From contig LFTD01000102.1 in assembly GCA_001512625.1 (NCBI GenBank), forward strand, positions 1 through 32,319: 32,319 nucleotides of DNA. Reading direction: 5' to 3'. A program made the translations under genes and the position numbers. Shown piece after piece: positions 7,697 to 17,676 of the stretch. The stretch's first letter is position 1, and every line of letters starts with the position of its first letter. Below the pieces are notes generated by a model that ran no database searches, was not told the origin of the DNA, and saw nothing but the letters and a program-made list of their open reading frames with translations. The DNA comes from Clostridiales bacterium DTU036. Lineage in GTDB: Bacteria > Bacillota > Clostridia > Peptostreptococcales > Acidaminobacteraceae.

Positions 7697-8743
7697 TCAG
7701 CCAGTACAGGAGTCTCCACCTATGTGGTGGAGCCACTGGTGGATAAGAGGATCATCTGGAGCCAGCTTACTAGCCTTCTCCAGTTCCTCTAGAGCACCCA
7801 GCCTATCACCTGAGTGGAAAATTCCTATAGCTAGGTTAAGTCTTAGGTCGGGGTTATCTGCCAGAGCTAGACCCCTTTTAATTATAGAGATAGCTTCCTG
7901 ATATTCTTCTAAGAAAAGATAGCAAACACCAATCTCATTATAGAGATAGACATCATCCCCCTTTAACTGGAGCAGGTTTAAAAAGACACTCAGGGCCTCC
8001 CTATACTCCTCTAAAAACCTCAGGCTAAGGCCATAGTAGAAGTGGAGCTCATACCAGTGGGGAAAATCCTCTAGGATGGTTGCAAAGGCCTCCCTGGCTT
8101 CTAGAAACCTCTCTTTAAAAAGCAAGTCTTTGCCCTTAGTAAAAAACTTTCTCCTATCGGCCTGGGCCATCATGGAGTGGATCTCATCTCTTAAGTCATC
8201 TGCCAGCTCATAATCCAGAGCCCTTTGCCACTGGTCCATGGCCTGGGTGTAATCACCATCATTATAAAGAAAGAAGCCTCTATGATAAAAAACAGGCCAG
8301 CTTTCTACTTCAAGGTCCAGTAGGGCCCTAGCCAGTTCACTATAATCCTGGCCTTCTTTAATTAGCTCATTGGCCTTCTCCACAGCCAGAAGATAGGTCC
8401 CCTCCTCAGTAAGTTCAAGGTTAATCAGGCCAAGCGCCATAACAAGGGCCTTAAAGGCATCCTTTTCCTGATATAAAAAAGGTAGCAGGGGCTGGAGCTT
8501 TGCTACAAAGTCCTTAAAAACCAGTCTATCTTTAAAGTCAGGGTCAGCCCCATAAAGACTGAGAACCCCCTCTAAAACATCCTTGGTTGAGTAGTCAAAT
8601 TCTCCTTTTAAGACCTTGTCCTCAAGAACCTTGGTATAAATGGGTATATTTAGGCCCTTAGGCAGGGAAATTTCCCCAAAGGAAAGGTCCTTATTTAGTT
8701 CTAAAAAAGAAAGCTCTTCAAGCACACTAGCCAAGCTCTTCAT
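7697..8743 (-). CDS. TPR repeat protein
   Basis: 348 aa; repeated A-x-x-x-W-x-x-A/Y-type helices (FLYNDGDYTQAMDQWQRALDY; EEYQEAISIIKRGLALADNPDLRLNLAIG). Confidence 0.85.
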   Translation of the reverse strand: MKSLASVLEELSFLELNKDLSFGEISLPKGLNIPIYTKVLEDKVLKGEFDYSTKDVLEGVLSLYGADPDFKDRLVFKDFVAKLQPLLPFLYQEKDAFKALVMALGLINLELTEEGTYLLAVEKANELIKEGQDYSELARALLDLEVESWPVFYHRGFFLYNDGDYTQAMDQWQRALDYELADDLRDEIHSMMAQADRRKFFTKGKDLLFKERFLEAREAFATILEDFPHWYELHFYYGLSLRFLEEYREALSVFLNLLQLKGDDVYLYNEIGVCYLFLEEYQEAISIIKRGLALADNPDLRLNLAIGIFHSGDRLGALEELEKASKLAPDDPLIHQWLHHIGGDSCTG

Positions 8744-9569
8744 CTGTTACCTCCAAATACCTTGAAACCTGCTTATCTATAATCTTATTTCTATAAAGCT
8801 CAAAATAGGACTGCTCCCTGGCCCTCATAATCCTTACCTTTTTATTAGAAGTAGTAATGCTAAGCTCCTCGATATACTCCTTAGACACCATAAGTCCATC
8901 ACAGGCCACTGATGCAGAGCGGAACTTGGCCTTGACAACCTTAAGGGTAATCTTTGAATCAGCAGGAATTATCATGGAGTTCTTTAAAGGTCTATTTATC
9001 CTATTGTCATTGGGCTGGAGGGGGGTTATCTGGTAGCAGGGCTGGTCCCAGTGTATAGCTGAGCCTCCCGCCCAGATAGCATAGCCAGTAGTCCCTACTG
9101 GAGTAGAAAAAATCAGCCCATCACCCGTAAAGTAATTAAAGGGCTTACCATCGATATAGACAAGGGCTTCTAGCATTTTAGGGTGGTAGTGCTTAATAAC
9201 CGCCTCATTAAAAACATAGTTGGTAAACTTCTTTCCACTAATGGTGGTGGAAACCACCTCCAGCAGGGGAAAAACGTCCATAACCTGCTCTTCGCGCCTA
9301 AGGAGTTCAGGCAGCAGGTGGATCTCATCGGGTAGGAGGCCAGGGAGAAAACCCAGACTTCCTGTATTAACCCCTAAAAAGGGCAGGTTCTTCTCCTCCA
9401 TGGTCCTAATGGCTGAGAGCATGGTACCGTCTCCCCCAATAACCACAATTATATCAGGGTTAACTTTGGTAAGGATAAAACCCTCCCTTCTTAAAAGGGC
9501 CATAACCTGGTTTTTTACAGCAATGCTCTTCTTTACTCTATTGTGAAAAATATATATCCTATTAAACAC
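8727..9569 (-). CDS. nadK: NAD kinase
   Basis: GGDGTMLSAIR, NTGSLGFLPG and TGDGLIFSTPVGTTGYAIWAGGS motifs. Confidence 0.95.
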   Translation of the reverse strand: MFNRIYIFHNRVKKSIAVKNQVMALLRREGFILTKVNPDIIVVIGGDGTMLSAIRTMEEKNLPFLGVNTGSLGFLPGLLPDEIHLLPELLRREEQVMDVFPLLEVVSTTISGKKFTNYVFNEAVIKHYHPKMLEALVYIDGKPFNYFTGDGLIFSTPVGTTGYAIWAGGSAIHWDQPCYQITPLQPNDNRINRPLKNSMIIPADSKITLKVVKAKFRSASVACDGLMVSKEYIEELSITTSNKKVRIMRAREQSYFELYRNKIIDKQVSRYLEVTDEELG

Positions 9570-11094
9570 TGATATCCTCCCTTACTAGGACCTGGTTTTC
9601 ATAATCAATCCTGTAGCGGGTCATTTCAAGTCTCAGTTCTTCACCATCATAGTAGCTATCGATATAGTCGCCTCCTGGACCCTTCCTACCTGAAAAGAAT
9701 ATAAATCTCCGGTTTCTTCTTTTTCTAGCATAGTCAAGTTCCAGAGTTTCCCTAACTAGTTCATTACTTATCTTACCCAGAATCTCTAGCCTTGTCTCTA
9801 AAGAAAGACTGGTATTTAACTTGTCCTTAGGAAATTTTTCCGCCAGCCTCCAGTAGACATCAAAACTGGCTCTGTCCCTGGTCAGGTAGGCCATGGTCAT
9901 GGGGATTTCCTCTCTAGGATAAAGATCCATCATTTTTTCAATTGTCTTTAGTAGTTTAAGCTCTGAAAAACTAAGGTCCCCCGTCTCTAAAACTTCATAA
10001 GGGGCAAAGCTAGAAGCTAGGATCTTTCTTTTCTTTCTTTCTTCATAAAGCCTGGTTCCAGGCATAAGCTTTAAAAAACCCAGCTGGATATAGTCAGATC
10101 CAAGTTTTTCAAGCTCTATATAAGAAGTCCTGATATTTTCAAAGGTTGAGCCAGGAAGGCCCGATATAAGGTCTAAGTGGACATGACCAGGAAAAACCTC
10201 AATAAAACTCTTTAGATTATCTTTAAAGTCATCATAAAAGATCCTTCTATAGACCTTTTTATTAACACTGTCATCGGTGGACTGGATTCCTATCTCCACC
10301 TGGAAAAGACCCTCCCTTGCCGAGGCCAGGCTATCAATAAACTTCTGGGGCAGGATACTGGGAGAAAGCTCCATATGAAAGGAGGTCTTACCCCTATCAA
10401 GAATCTTTATAAACTCCACAATCTCAATGGCCTTTTCTATGTGGATGTTAAAACTCCTATCAACAAACTTCACCAGGGGGATTTCATTATCTATAAGGGT
10501 TAGTAGATCCTGTTTTACAAGATCTAGTGGCCTGTACCTGACCCCCGTATCACCACTCATGCAGTAGCTACATGAAAAGGGGCAACCCCTTTGGGCCTCA
10601 TAGTAGACAATCTTCCTACCAAGCGTCTGCTCATGGGGATAGGAAAAATCAATACTTTCCTCTTTATTAATCCCAGCTATAAGACCCTTATAGCTTACAT
10701 TTTTCCACCTAGTTCTATCTCCTGGATTATCAAGTATGCTAGTAAAGGGACTCTCCCCCTCCCCCATGATTACTCCATGGAAAATAGCCACATAGTCTGC
10801 AATATTGCCTAGGACCTCTGGTCCACCACATATATAAAGAGCATCTGGCTTTATTAGCTTCATCTCAGTGGCAAGTTTTTTTACATAGTCCCCATTCCAT
10901 ATATAGGCAGAAAAAGCCACCAAGTCATAGTCCTCAAAATCACTATCAAGGAGGATATCCCTTGGCTGCATGTTGATGGTATATTCTTTTAAGTCCACCT
11001 TATGGCCCCTCTTTTTTCCTATCTCATAAAGATAACCCAGGGCAAGATTTGGGTGGACATATCTTGAATTAATGGCTATTAATAGTATTTTCAT
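9562..11094 (-). CDS. B12-binding-domain radical SAM protein (DUF4080-like)
   Basis: N-terminal NSRYVHPNLALGYL cobalamin-binding-type domain; radical SAM CxxxCxxC (RGCPFSCSYC). Confidence 0.9.
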   Translation of the reverse strand: MKILLIAINSRYVHPNLALGYLYEIGKKRGHKVDLKEYTINMQPRDILLDSDFEDYDLVAFSAYIWNGDYVKKLATEMKLIKPDALYICGGPEVLGNIADYVAIFHGVIMGEGESPFTSILDNPGDRTRWKNVSYKGLIAGINKEESIDFSYPHEQTLGRKIVYYEAQRGCPFSCSYCMSGDTGVRYRPLDLVKQDLLTLIDNEIPLVKFVDRSFNIHIEKAIEIVEFIKILDRGKTSFHMELSPSILPQKFIDSLASAREGLFQVEIGIQSTDDSVNKKVYRRIFYDDFKDNLKSFIEVFPGHVHLDLISGLPGSTFENIRTSYIELEKLGSDYIQLGFLKLMPGTRLYEERKKRKILASSFAPYEVLETGDLSFSELKLLKTIEKMMDLYPREEIPMTMAYLTRDRASFDVYWRLAEKFPKDKLNTSLSLETRLEILGKISNELVRETLELDYARKRRNRRFIFFSGRKGPGGDYIDSYYDGEELRLEMTRYRIDYENQVLVREDISV

Positions 11095-11150
11095 ATAAAC
11101 CTCATACCCATTATAAAGGAAGAAGTGGCCTATGACTAGCAGGCTATTTC

Positions 11151-11180
11151 ATAAAAAATACCTGCAGCAGAGCCACAGGT
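11151..11180 (-). terminator. Terminator of the small ORF 11200..11325
   Basis: Minus strand ACCTGTGGC-TCT-GCTGCAGGT-ATTTTTT. Confidence 0.8.
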
Positions 11181-11199
11181 ACATGTCCTTCTAGATTTC

Positions 11200-11325
11200 C
11201 TAGGCTTCATCTCCTGTATCTACATCCAGGCAGCCATCAGAAAAATCCGGTGAGCAAACAGTATCTTCTTCGCTTGGGTAAAGTTCTTCCTCAAGGTTTT
11301 CTTCTTTTAGTTTCTTATCTTCCAT
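11200..11325 (-). CDS. 41-aa acidic Cys-containing small protein, not in the ORF track
   Basis: MEDKKLKEENLEEELYPSEEDTVCSPDFSDGCLDVDTGDEA*; strong RBS (taggaggttgag) and its own terminator. Confidence 0.7.
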   Translation of the reverse strand: MEDKKLKEENLEEELYPSEEDTVCSPDFSDGCLDVDTGDEA

Positions 11326-11563
11326 CTCAACCTCCTAAAGACTTAATAGTTGTAAGCCTATTTAAGTTAATTAATTATAGCATAAAAAATATTAGTAATT
11401 CATACTTATGTATTTATTGTTAGATAATAAATTACTAGATTATTTAGCTTGGCCTTTATAGGGCATTAAGGGATTATTATCTAAAATATTTAATGTGGTG
11501 GCTTTTTGTTGATAATTAAGGTATTATTAGACCAACTTAAACAAAAATAATTTGGAGTACCCA

Positions 11564-12166
11564 ATGAAAATATATATCCTATTAACAAGACCAACCACAA
11601 TCGTATCATCTGCTATACAAAGGGCCACAAGGGATGAGTTTACTCATATTTCCATGGCCTTTAATAAAGAGCTCTCTCCCCTTTATAGCTTCTCAAGAAA
11701 ATACGCCCCTACTCCTCTGCCCGCCGGCATGACAACTGAGGCAATTGAAATGGGCTTTTATAAGGATAGGGGTTTTATAAACTGCGCCCTCTACCAACTA
11801 GAAGTTCCTGAGCAGGTCTATAATGAAGCTAGAGCTATAACTGAGGGAATGTATAAGAACTCCCAGGCCTATAAATTTAATATTCTGGGTCTAGCCCTAT
11901 GCAGGCTTAACATCCCTCTTGACAGGGATAAACATTATTTTTGTTCCCAGTTTGTAAGTCACGTCTTAGTTGAGAGTAGCGCCATAGAACTTTCAAAGCC
12001 CACAGGCCTAATAAGGCCAGCTGACTTTATGGTGATGCCAGAGTTTAAACTGATCTTCCAGGGTAACCTGACAAGTCTAGCAAGATATCTGGCTTCAGAA
12101 AACATGAAGGGCTTTCCCCTACCCGGCCTAGCCAGCGAAGGGCTTGCAATCAACGTAGAATTATAA
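11564..12166 (+). CDS. YiiX/NlpC-P60-like permuted papain-fold protein
   Basis: FTHIS and KHYFCSQFVSHVL motifs; start may alternatively be 11552. Confidence 0.65.
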   Translation: MKIYILLTRPTTIVSSAIQRATRDEFTHISMAFNKELSPLYSFSRKYAPTPLPAGMTTEAIEMGFYKDRGFINCALYQLEVPEQVYNEARAITEGMYKNSQAYKFNILGLALCRLNIPLDRDKHYFCSQFVSHVLVESSAIELSKPTGLIRPADFMVMPEFKLIFQGNLTSLARYLASENMKGFPLPGLASEGLAINVEL

Positions 12167-12183
12167 TCTATATCTATTTATCT

Positions 12184-12210
12184 AAAGAGTCCCTGGGGAT
12201 TCTTTTTTTT
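12184..12210 (+). terminator. Terminator after the papain-fold gene
   Basis: AAAGAGTCCC-TG-GGGATTCTTT followed by T tract. Confidence 0.85.
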
Positions 12211-12244
12211 ATTTTTACAAAAGAATTACTTGGAATTTCTAATT

Positions 12245-12269
12245 AAAAAAGGCTGCGTCTCCACAGCCT
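12245..12269 (-). terminator. Terminator after argS
   Basis: Minus strand AGGCTG-TGGAGACG-CAGCCTTTTTT. Confidence 0.85.
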
Positions 12270-12275
12270 AAAGTC

Positions 12276-13967
12276 CTACATTTTCTTAGGAGCCTCCATA
12301 TTTATTAGGCCCATACCGGTTTCAAGGGTCAGGCTGACTGCCCTTACTAAAGCCAGTTTTGCAGCCCTCTCCTCTTTATCCTCAGTCAGGATGGTTACCT
12401 GGCTGTAGAACTTATTAAATAGTTTAGCTAGTCCCATAAGATACCTTGATAGGAGGGCAGGCTCCATTTTCTCAAAAGCAGCTCTTATGCTAGAGGGAAA
12501 AAGCCCCAGCTCCCAGACTAGCTCCTTGGAAGATTCCTCTCTTAGGTAGCTGCCATCAAAGGCGCCCTCTTCATAGGCCCCTTTTTCAAGCAGGGAGTGG
12601 CACCTGACATTGGTATACTGGAGATAGGGCCCAGTTTCACCCTCAAAGCTTATAGCTTCATCCCAGTTAAAGGAGTAGTCCTTGACCCTGTTATTACTAA
12701 GCTCCCTGTAGGCCAGGGCCCCTAGGCCAACCTGTCTAGCTATTTCATCCTTGTTCTCAAGGCCTGGATTCTTCTCTTCGATTATATTTCTGGTCCTTTC
12801 AATGGCGGTATTAATAACATCCTCTAGGAAGATGTTATCTCCATCTCTAGAAGAAATCTTACCCCCCTCCATCATAACAAGACCATGGTCTATATGCTCA
12901 CACTGCTGGTACCAATCATAACCCATCTTCTTGAGGATAGCCTTGAGTTGGTTAAAGTGCAGCCTCTGCTCAGAGCCCACTATGTAGCAGTTTCTATAAA
13001 AGTCATAGTGGTTCTTCCTATAAATGGCAGCAGCTATATCCCTGGTTATATATAAACTTGTTCCCTGGGATGTGGTGACAATAATATTGGGAAGGTTCTC
13101 ATCACTTAGGTCAATTATTTCCGCCCCCTCATCCACCACTATTAGGTTCTTGTCTAAAAGTTCCTGTCTAACAGCAGGCATCATATCAGAGTAGAAGGCC
13201 TCTCCGTCAAAGGAGTCAAAGTGGCAGCCAATAATCTTATAGACCCTATTATACTCCTTAAGGGAAACATCCTTAAACCACTTCCAAAGCTCCAGGGCCT
13301 CCGGGTCCTTTTCTTCTTCAAGTTTATAAAACCAGTGCCTGGCCTCCTCCATGTACTTGGGATCAGTTTCTGAGGCTTTGTTGAACTTAACATAGAGTTC
13401 AAGTAGTCCTCTTACTCCCACCTCCTCAATATGTTCTTTGTTTCCCCAGTGCATAAAGGCTGTAATAATCTTGCCAAAGTTTATACCATAGTCTCCAAGG
13501 TGGTTGATGGCTATGCCTTTATAACCTAGAAAGTTAGTTATCTTGTAGAGGCTAGAACCAATCATAATCCCCCTTATATGGCCAAAGTGGAGCTCCTTAG
13601 AAATATTGGCAGAGGAATACTCAATTATTACTGGTTTATTCTCTCCTTCATCACTGGAACCATAGGTGACCTTCTTATCTAAAATGTCATTTATAACGGT
13701 CTCAGCTAGAATCTTTCTATCAATGAAAAAATTAAGATAGGGACCAATATTTCTAGCTTCATATTTTTCAGATGCAATCTTTCCTGCCAGCTCATCTGCT
13801 ATTAGCGCAGGGCTTTTTTTCATAGTGGCAGCCAACCTAAAGCAGGGAAAGGCTAGGTCACCCTGGTCTAGTCTTTTAGGTAGCTCCAGGTTTTTAAAAA
13901 TCTCTTCTTCACTCATCTCAAGATGGGGGCTTAAAAGCCCAGCAATTTCTTTCTTAAAATTCTCCAT
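12276..13967 (-). CDS. argS: Arginyl-tRNA synthetase
   Basis: 563 aa; IIEYSSANISKELHFGHIRG signature; GGKISSRDGDNIFLEDV; C-terminal anticodon-binding domain. Confidence 0.97.
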   Translation of the reverse strand: MENFKKEIAGLLSPHLEMSEEEIFKNLELPKRLDQGDLAFPCFRLAATMKKSPALIADELAGKIASEKYEARNIGPYLNFFIDRKILAETVINDILDKKVTYGSSDEGENKPVIIEYSSANISKELHFGHIRGIMIGSSLYKITNFLGYKGIAINHLGDYGINFGKIITAFMHWGNKEHIEEVGVRGLLELYVKFNKASETDPKYMEEARHWFYKLEEEKDPEALELWKWFKDVSLKEYNRVYKIIGCHFDSFDGEAFYSDMMPAVRQELLDKNLIVVDEGAEIIDLSDENLPNIIVTTSQGTSLYITRDIAAAIYRKNHYDFYRNCYIVGSEQRLHFNQLKAILKKMGYDWYQQCEHIDHGLVMMEGGKISSRDGDNIFLEDVINTAIERTRNIIEEKNPGLENKDEIARQVGLGALAYRELSNNRVKDYSFNWDEAISFEGETGPYLQYTNVRCHSLLEKGAYEEGAFDGSYLREESSKELVWELGLFPSSIRAAFEKMEPALLSRYLMGLAKLFNKFYSQVTILTEDKEERAAKLALVRAVSLTLETGMGLINMEAPKKM

Positions 13968-13979
13968 TATTCCTCCAAT

Positions 13980-14155
13980 AAAAAAAGCCTACTCTAGAGA
14001 CGATGTTGCCACCGCGGTACCACTCTAGTTAGTTAGACTCACTCAAAAATTAAAGACCTTAGTAAAAGCGCGCCACCACAAGAAAAACTCTGGCTCCCAC
14101 CCTCCCAGATTCGCTGTCGCCCTTCTTTTATGATTTCTTCTTTTAATCTTTTATG
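13980..14155 (-). promoter_or_regulatory. T-box leader of argS
   Basis: T-box core GAGTGGTACCGCGG (14012-14025), stem-I apical pattern AGCGAATCTGGGAGGGTGGGAGCCAGAG, terminator-like CTCTAGAGTAGGCTTTTTTT before argS. Confidence 0.85.
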
Positions 14156-14201
14156 CTATGCTATTTGTCAAAGAGTAACACAGCAGACCCAGGAGGTCAA
14201 G

Positions 14202-14954
14202 ATGGCAGAAAAAAAAATAAAAATTACTAATGTGTATATTGCAATAAATGTATTAATTTTTGTCTTTATATATATGAAGGACCCCAGTCTTTCAACATCT
14301 ACTCTAATAGACTTTGGGGCCCTCAATGCCTTTAGTCTAGCAGATGGCAGGCTACTAAACCTAATCATGCCCATGTTTCTCCATGCTTCTTGGAGCCACC
14401 TCTTACTAAACTGCCTTTCCATCCATATCTTTGGCAGGTTTGTAGAAAGCTTTTATGGCCCAAAAAGGTTTGCCCTTATTAGCCTGGCCATAGGCATCTT
14501 TGCTAGCCTGGGCAGTTCTCTTACCGGACCCAAGATAGCTGTGGGAGCCTCGGGGGTTATCTATGGATATATAGCCTTTCATCTCTACCTATATATGTTA
14601 GATAAGGAGAGATATAAATCCTACTTTGGTAGAGATATTTTTATCATGCTGGCAATAAACCTGGTCTACTCAGTAATAACTCCTGGTATTGACCTCTCAG
14701 GCCATGTCTTTGGTCTAATAGGTGGGCTACTTATCTATCTTGTGATGGATAGAAGTAGGATAAAAAAACCTACTAAGGTCCTAGCACTTTTTCTTCTAGG
14801 TCTTGTAGTTGGCCTCTCCCTTCCTTCAATCTACAGGTATAAGTATACAGAGGACTACTACCTCTCAAAAATCTACTATTATAACCAAAAAAATAAGCCC
14901 GTTGAAAGAGACGAGCTTATAAAAGAGTATCTAATTAAATATCCAAATCAATGA
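14202..14954 (+). CDS. Rhomboid family intramembrane serine protease
   Basis: MLHASWSHLLLNCLSIHIFG...GASGVIYGYIA...DLSGHVFGLIGG; start set at MAEKKIKI behind aggaggtcaag. Confidence 0.92.
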   Translation: MAEKKIKITNVYIAINVLIFVFIYMKDPSLSTSTLIDFGALNAFSLADGRLLNLIMPMFLHASWSHLLLNCLSIHIFGRFVESFYGPKRFALISLAIGIFASLGSSLTGPKIAVGASGVIYGYIAFHLYLYMLDKERYKSYFGRDIFIMLAINLVYSVITPGIDLSGHVFGLIGGLLIYLVMDRSRIKKPTKVLALFLLGLVVGLSLPSIYRYKYTEDYYLSKIYYYNQKNKPVERDELIKEYLIKYPNQ

Positions 14955-17278
14955 AGCTTGACCAGGGTAACCCCGCTGCCACCTTCATGAAGATCTCCCT
15001 GGCGAAAGCTCTTTACAAAGGGAGATTTTTTTAAGTAGTCAGTGACAAAGTCCCTTAAGACTCCAGTACCCTTACCATGGATTATCTCAAGTTCTGGTGG
15101 ATTAGAAAGCATAGCCTGATCAATAAACTTTCCAAGTTCCACCCTGGCATCTTCCATGTTCATGCCCCTAAGATCAAGACTAGTTGACAGATCCATAGTG
15201 GAGTAGCTCCTGACCTGTTTATCAATCTTCTTCTTAGCTTCCTGGCTCTTTTCAACCTGGGAGATATTTAGGTTAATCCTCATAATTCCAGCCTGGGCCT
15301 GAAAGTCCCCTTTTTCATTAGGACTGGTTAAGACCTCTCCCTTAGCTTCTAGGTGGGGAATAAAGATTTTGTCACCCACCTTAAGTTTTTTAGGACTATC
15401 AATCCTTCTAGCCTGAGCAGTGGGACCTAGGTCCTCTCTAAGGCTGCCCAGCCTCTGGGCATTTTTTTCCATTTTAGAAAAGTCAACATTTCCCTTCATA
15501 TCCCTCAGGTCCTTCATGATTTCCCTGGCCTCTTCCTGAGTTTTTTTAAGGAGCCTGGCTGCCTCTTCCTTGGCCTTATTAAGCTCTCTTTCCCTTCTAT
15601 CTTCCTGGTCTTTGAGCTTGTTTTCATACTTGCTTTCTAGTTTTTTCGCCTCTTCAAGTCTGAGCCTGGCCTCTTTTTCCAGCCTCTCCTGACTCATCCG
15701 CTTTTCTTCAAGTTCAGCAAGAATTTCCTCCAGGGCAATCCCCTGGCCATCCATGCTCTCACGGGCCCTATCAATTATCCTATCAGGTAGGCCTAGTCTC
15801 TTTGAGATATAAAGGGCATTGGAGGAGCCTGGCACCCCCATAAGAAGCCTATAGGTTGGGCTCAGGCTCTTTGCATCAAACTCAACTGAGGCGTTCATAT
15901 AGCCCGGCCTATTAAAGGCAAAGTTCTTAATTTCCGAGTAGTGACTGGTAGCAAACACCATGGAACCTTTTTCTTCAAACTCAATAAGCAGGCTTCTAGC
16001 TAAGGCCGCTCCCTCCTGGGGATCAGTGCCAGCCCCCAGCTCATCAAGAAGTACTAGACTCTTTCTGTTAGCCCCTTCAAGAATAGAAATAAGGTTGACC
16101 ATATGGCTTGAAAAGGTTGATAAAGACTGCTCGATTGACTGCTCATCACCTATATCTACAAAGATGTCATCAAAAAAAGGCAGCTGGGAGCCATCATCGG
16201 CAGGAATAGCCATACCAAACTGGTTCATAAGTGAAAGTAGGCCCAGGGTCTTAAGGGCAACAGTCTTTCCACCGGTATTGGGGCCTGTAATTATAAGAAT
16301 CCTGGCCTCCTTACCAAAGTCCAGCTCCATTGGCACCACAGTTTTTTTATCAAGTAGAGGATGGCGGGCCTTCTTTAAAAGAATCTGTTGGCCTGATGCT
16401 GCAAGGTGGCTGTCTGTTTCCAGTGCGTACCTGGCCAGGCCAAAGACCTTATAAAGGGCTTCAGTTGCATGGTAGGCAGGACTAATATATCCATCCTCAC
16501 CAAGCCTTTGGCTCATATCCTTTAGGATTTTTTGAATCTCTTCTCTTTCATCATTAAAGAGATCTCTTAGCTCATTATTCAAATTGACTAGGGCCATGGG
16601 CTCGATATAAAGAGTAGAGCCAGAGGCCGACCTATCATGGATTAGGCCTTCAACTTTTCTTCTGTGCTCCGACCTGACAGGCAGGACGTAGCGGTCATTT
16701 CTCATAGTAACAAGAGCTTCCTGCAAATAGGTAGCCATTTGCCTATCATTTAAAAAGCCATCAATCCTTCTTCTAACCTCATCTTCCTTGGACTGGATAG
16801 CCCTCCTAATGGAGGCCAGGGTCCTGGAGGCAGAAGACTTGACTGAACCATCATAATCAATGGCCCTCTCAATCATCTCCTCATGGTGGCTAAAGTCAAA
16901 TATCAAAGCCCCTTGGTTGTAGATTAGAGGGAAGGAGGATCTTCTTTCGGAATGCTTTTCCAAAAAGTACTTCATCCTTGTAATGGTTCTAAGACTATCC
17001 CCTATTTCTATTAGGGTCAGAGGCTCTAAAACCCCTCCCCTTTTAGCAAAACCCAGCTCCCTGGTCATATCTTTAAGGGGACCAAAAGGAAGGGGGCTAT
17101 AGGCCAGTGTATAGCCTAGAGCCTCCCTTAGTTCAGCCTGTCTATCTCTAAGTTCTTCAGGACTAGCTGCAAAGTCCTGGTCTTCAATTAATTTACGACT
17201 TCCTCTTGAGGGCATTCTCTCTAGTAGAGCAGACTTTATCTTGTCAAACTCCAGTGCCCTAACAGCATTACTGTTCAT
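14948..17278 (-). CDS. mutS2: Endonuclease MutS2
   Basis: 776 aa; Walker A GPNTGGKTVALKT, LLDELGAGTDPQEGAALA, C-terminal Smr domain (LDLRGMNMEDA...IHGKGTGVLR). Confidence 0.97.
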   Translation of the reverse strand: MNSNAVRALEFDKIKSALLERMPSRGSRKLIEDQDFAASPEELRDRQAELREALGYTLAYSPLPFGPLKDMTRELGFAKRGGVLEPLTLIEIGDSLRTITRMKYFLEKHSERRSSFPLIYNQGALIFDFSHHEEMIERAIDYDGSVKSSASRTLASIRRAIQSKEDEVRRRIDGFLNDRQMATYLQEALVTMRNDRYVLPVRSEHRRKVEGLIHDRSASGSTLYIEPMALVNLNNELRDLFNDEREEIQKILKDMSQRLGEDGYISPAYHATEALYKVFGLARYALETDSHLAASGQQILLKKARHPLLDKKTVVPMELDFGKEARILIITGPNTGGKTVALKTLGLLSLMNQFGMAIPADDGSQLPFFDDIFVDIGDEQSIEQSLSTFSSHMVNLISILEGANRKSLVLLDELGAGTDPQEGAALARSLLIEFEEKGSMVFATSHYSEIKNFAFNRPGYMNASVEFDAKSLSPTYRLLMGVPGSSNALYISKRLGLPDRIIDRARESMDGQGIALEEILAELEEKRMSQERLEKEARLRLEEAKKLESKYENKLKDQEDRRERELNKAKEEAARLLKKTQEEAREIMKDLRDMKGNVDFSKMEKNAQRLGSLREDLGPTAQARRIDSPKKLKVGDKIFIPHLEAKGEVLTSPNEKGDFQAQAGIMRINLNISQVEKSQEAKKKIDKQVRSYSTMDLSTSLDLRGMNMEDARVELGKFIDQAMLSNPPELEIIHGKGTGVLRDFVTDYLKKSPFVKSFRQGDLHEGGSGVTLVKLH

Positions 17279-17293
17279 TTATCCTCCCTAGGA

Positions 17294-17668
17294 CTAGCGA
17301 AGGGATTTAAGTTCCTGGATCTGCTGGTTCTTTTCAAGCAGCAGTTCCTGAAGCTGGGCAGTCCTAGCTTCCCACTGCAGGATATCTTCTTTAAGTTTTG
17401 CAATCTCCTTTTTAAGCTCCAGGGAACTGCCATCACTTAGGCCCTCTCCTGAGCTTTCAAGAACCTCTCTTAGCTCAACTATCTGGTCTGATAGATAGAC
17501 CATGGCATACCTATAGGCCATGTTAGAAGACAGGCTTCTGTCTTTGCTCTTAACTAGGCTAACCATGTCATTGGCCTGCTTGACAACCCTATCAACCCTC
17601 TCCTGAGGAGCTGAGGTCACCATTACTACTCCAGCACCATCTATGTCCATTGTTACTCTTTTACTCAT
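17294..17668 (-). CDS. Cell division protein ZapA-like
   Basis: 124 aa N-terminal ZapA-like region plus coiled coil; position between pheT and mutS2. Confidence 0.75.
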   Translation of the reverse strand: MSKRVTMDIDGAGVVMVTSAPQERVDRVVKQANDMVSLVKSKDRSLSSNMAYRYAMVYLSDQIVELREVLESSGEGLSDGSSLELKKEIAKLKEDILQWEARTAQLQELLLEKNQQIQELKSLR

Positions 17669-17676
17669 AATCCCTC

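Noticed and set aside
7714-7732. Hairpin CTCCACC-TATGT-GGTGGAG near the TPR gene 3' end
   Set aside because: Lies inside the coding sequence with no following T tract; may be coincidence of HH/GG codons.
7399-7746. 115-aa plus-strand ORF
   Set aside because: Runs antisense through the tRNA and a T-rich spacer; SGEWSRTTDLSGMNRTLSPTKLRRR is the well-known spurious translation of tRNA antisense sequence.
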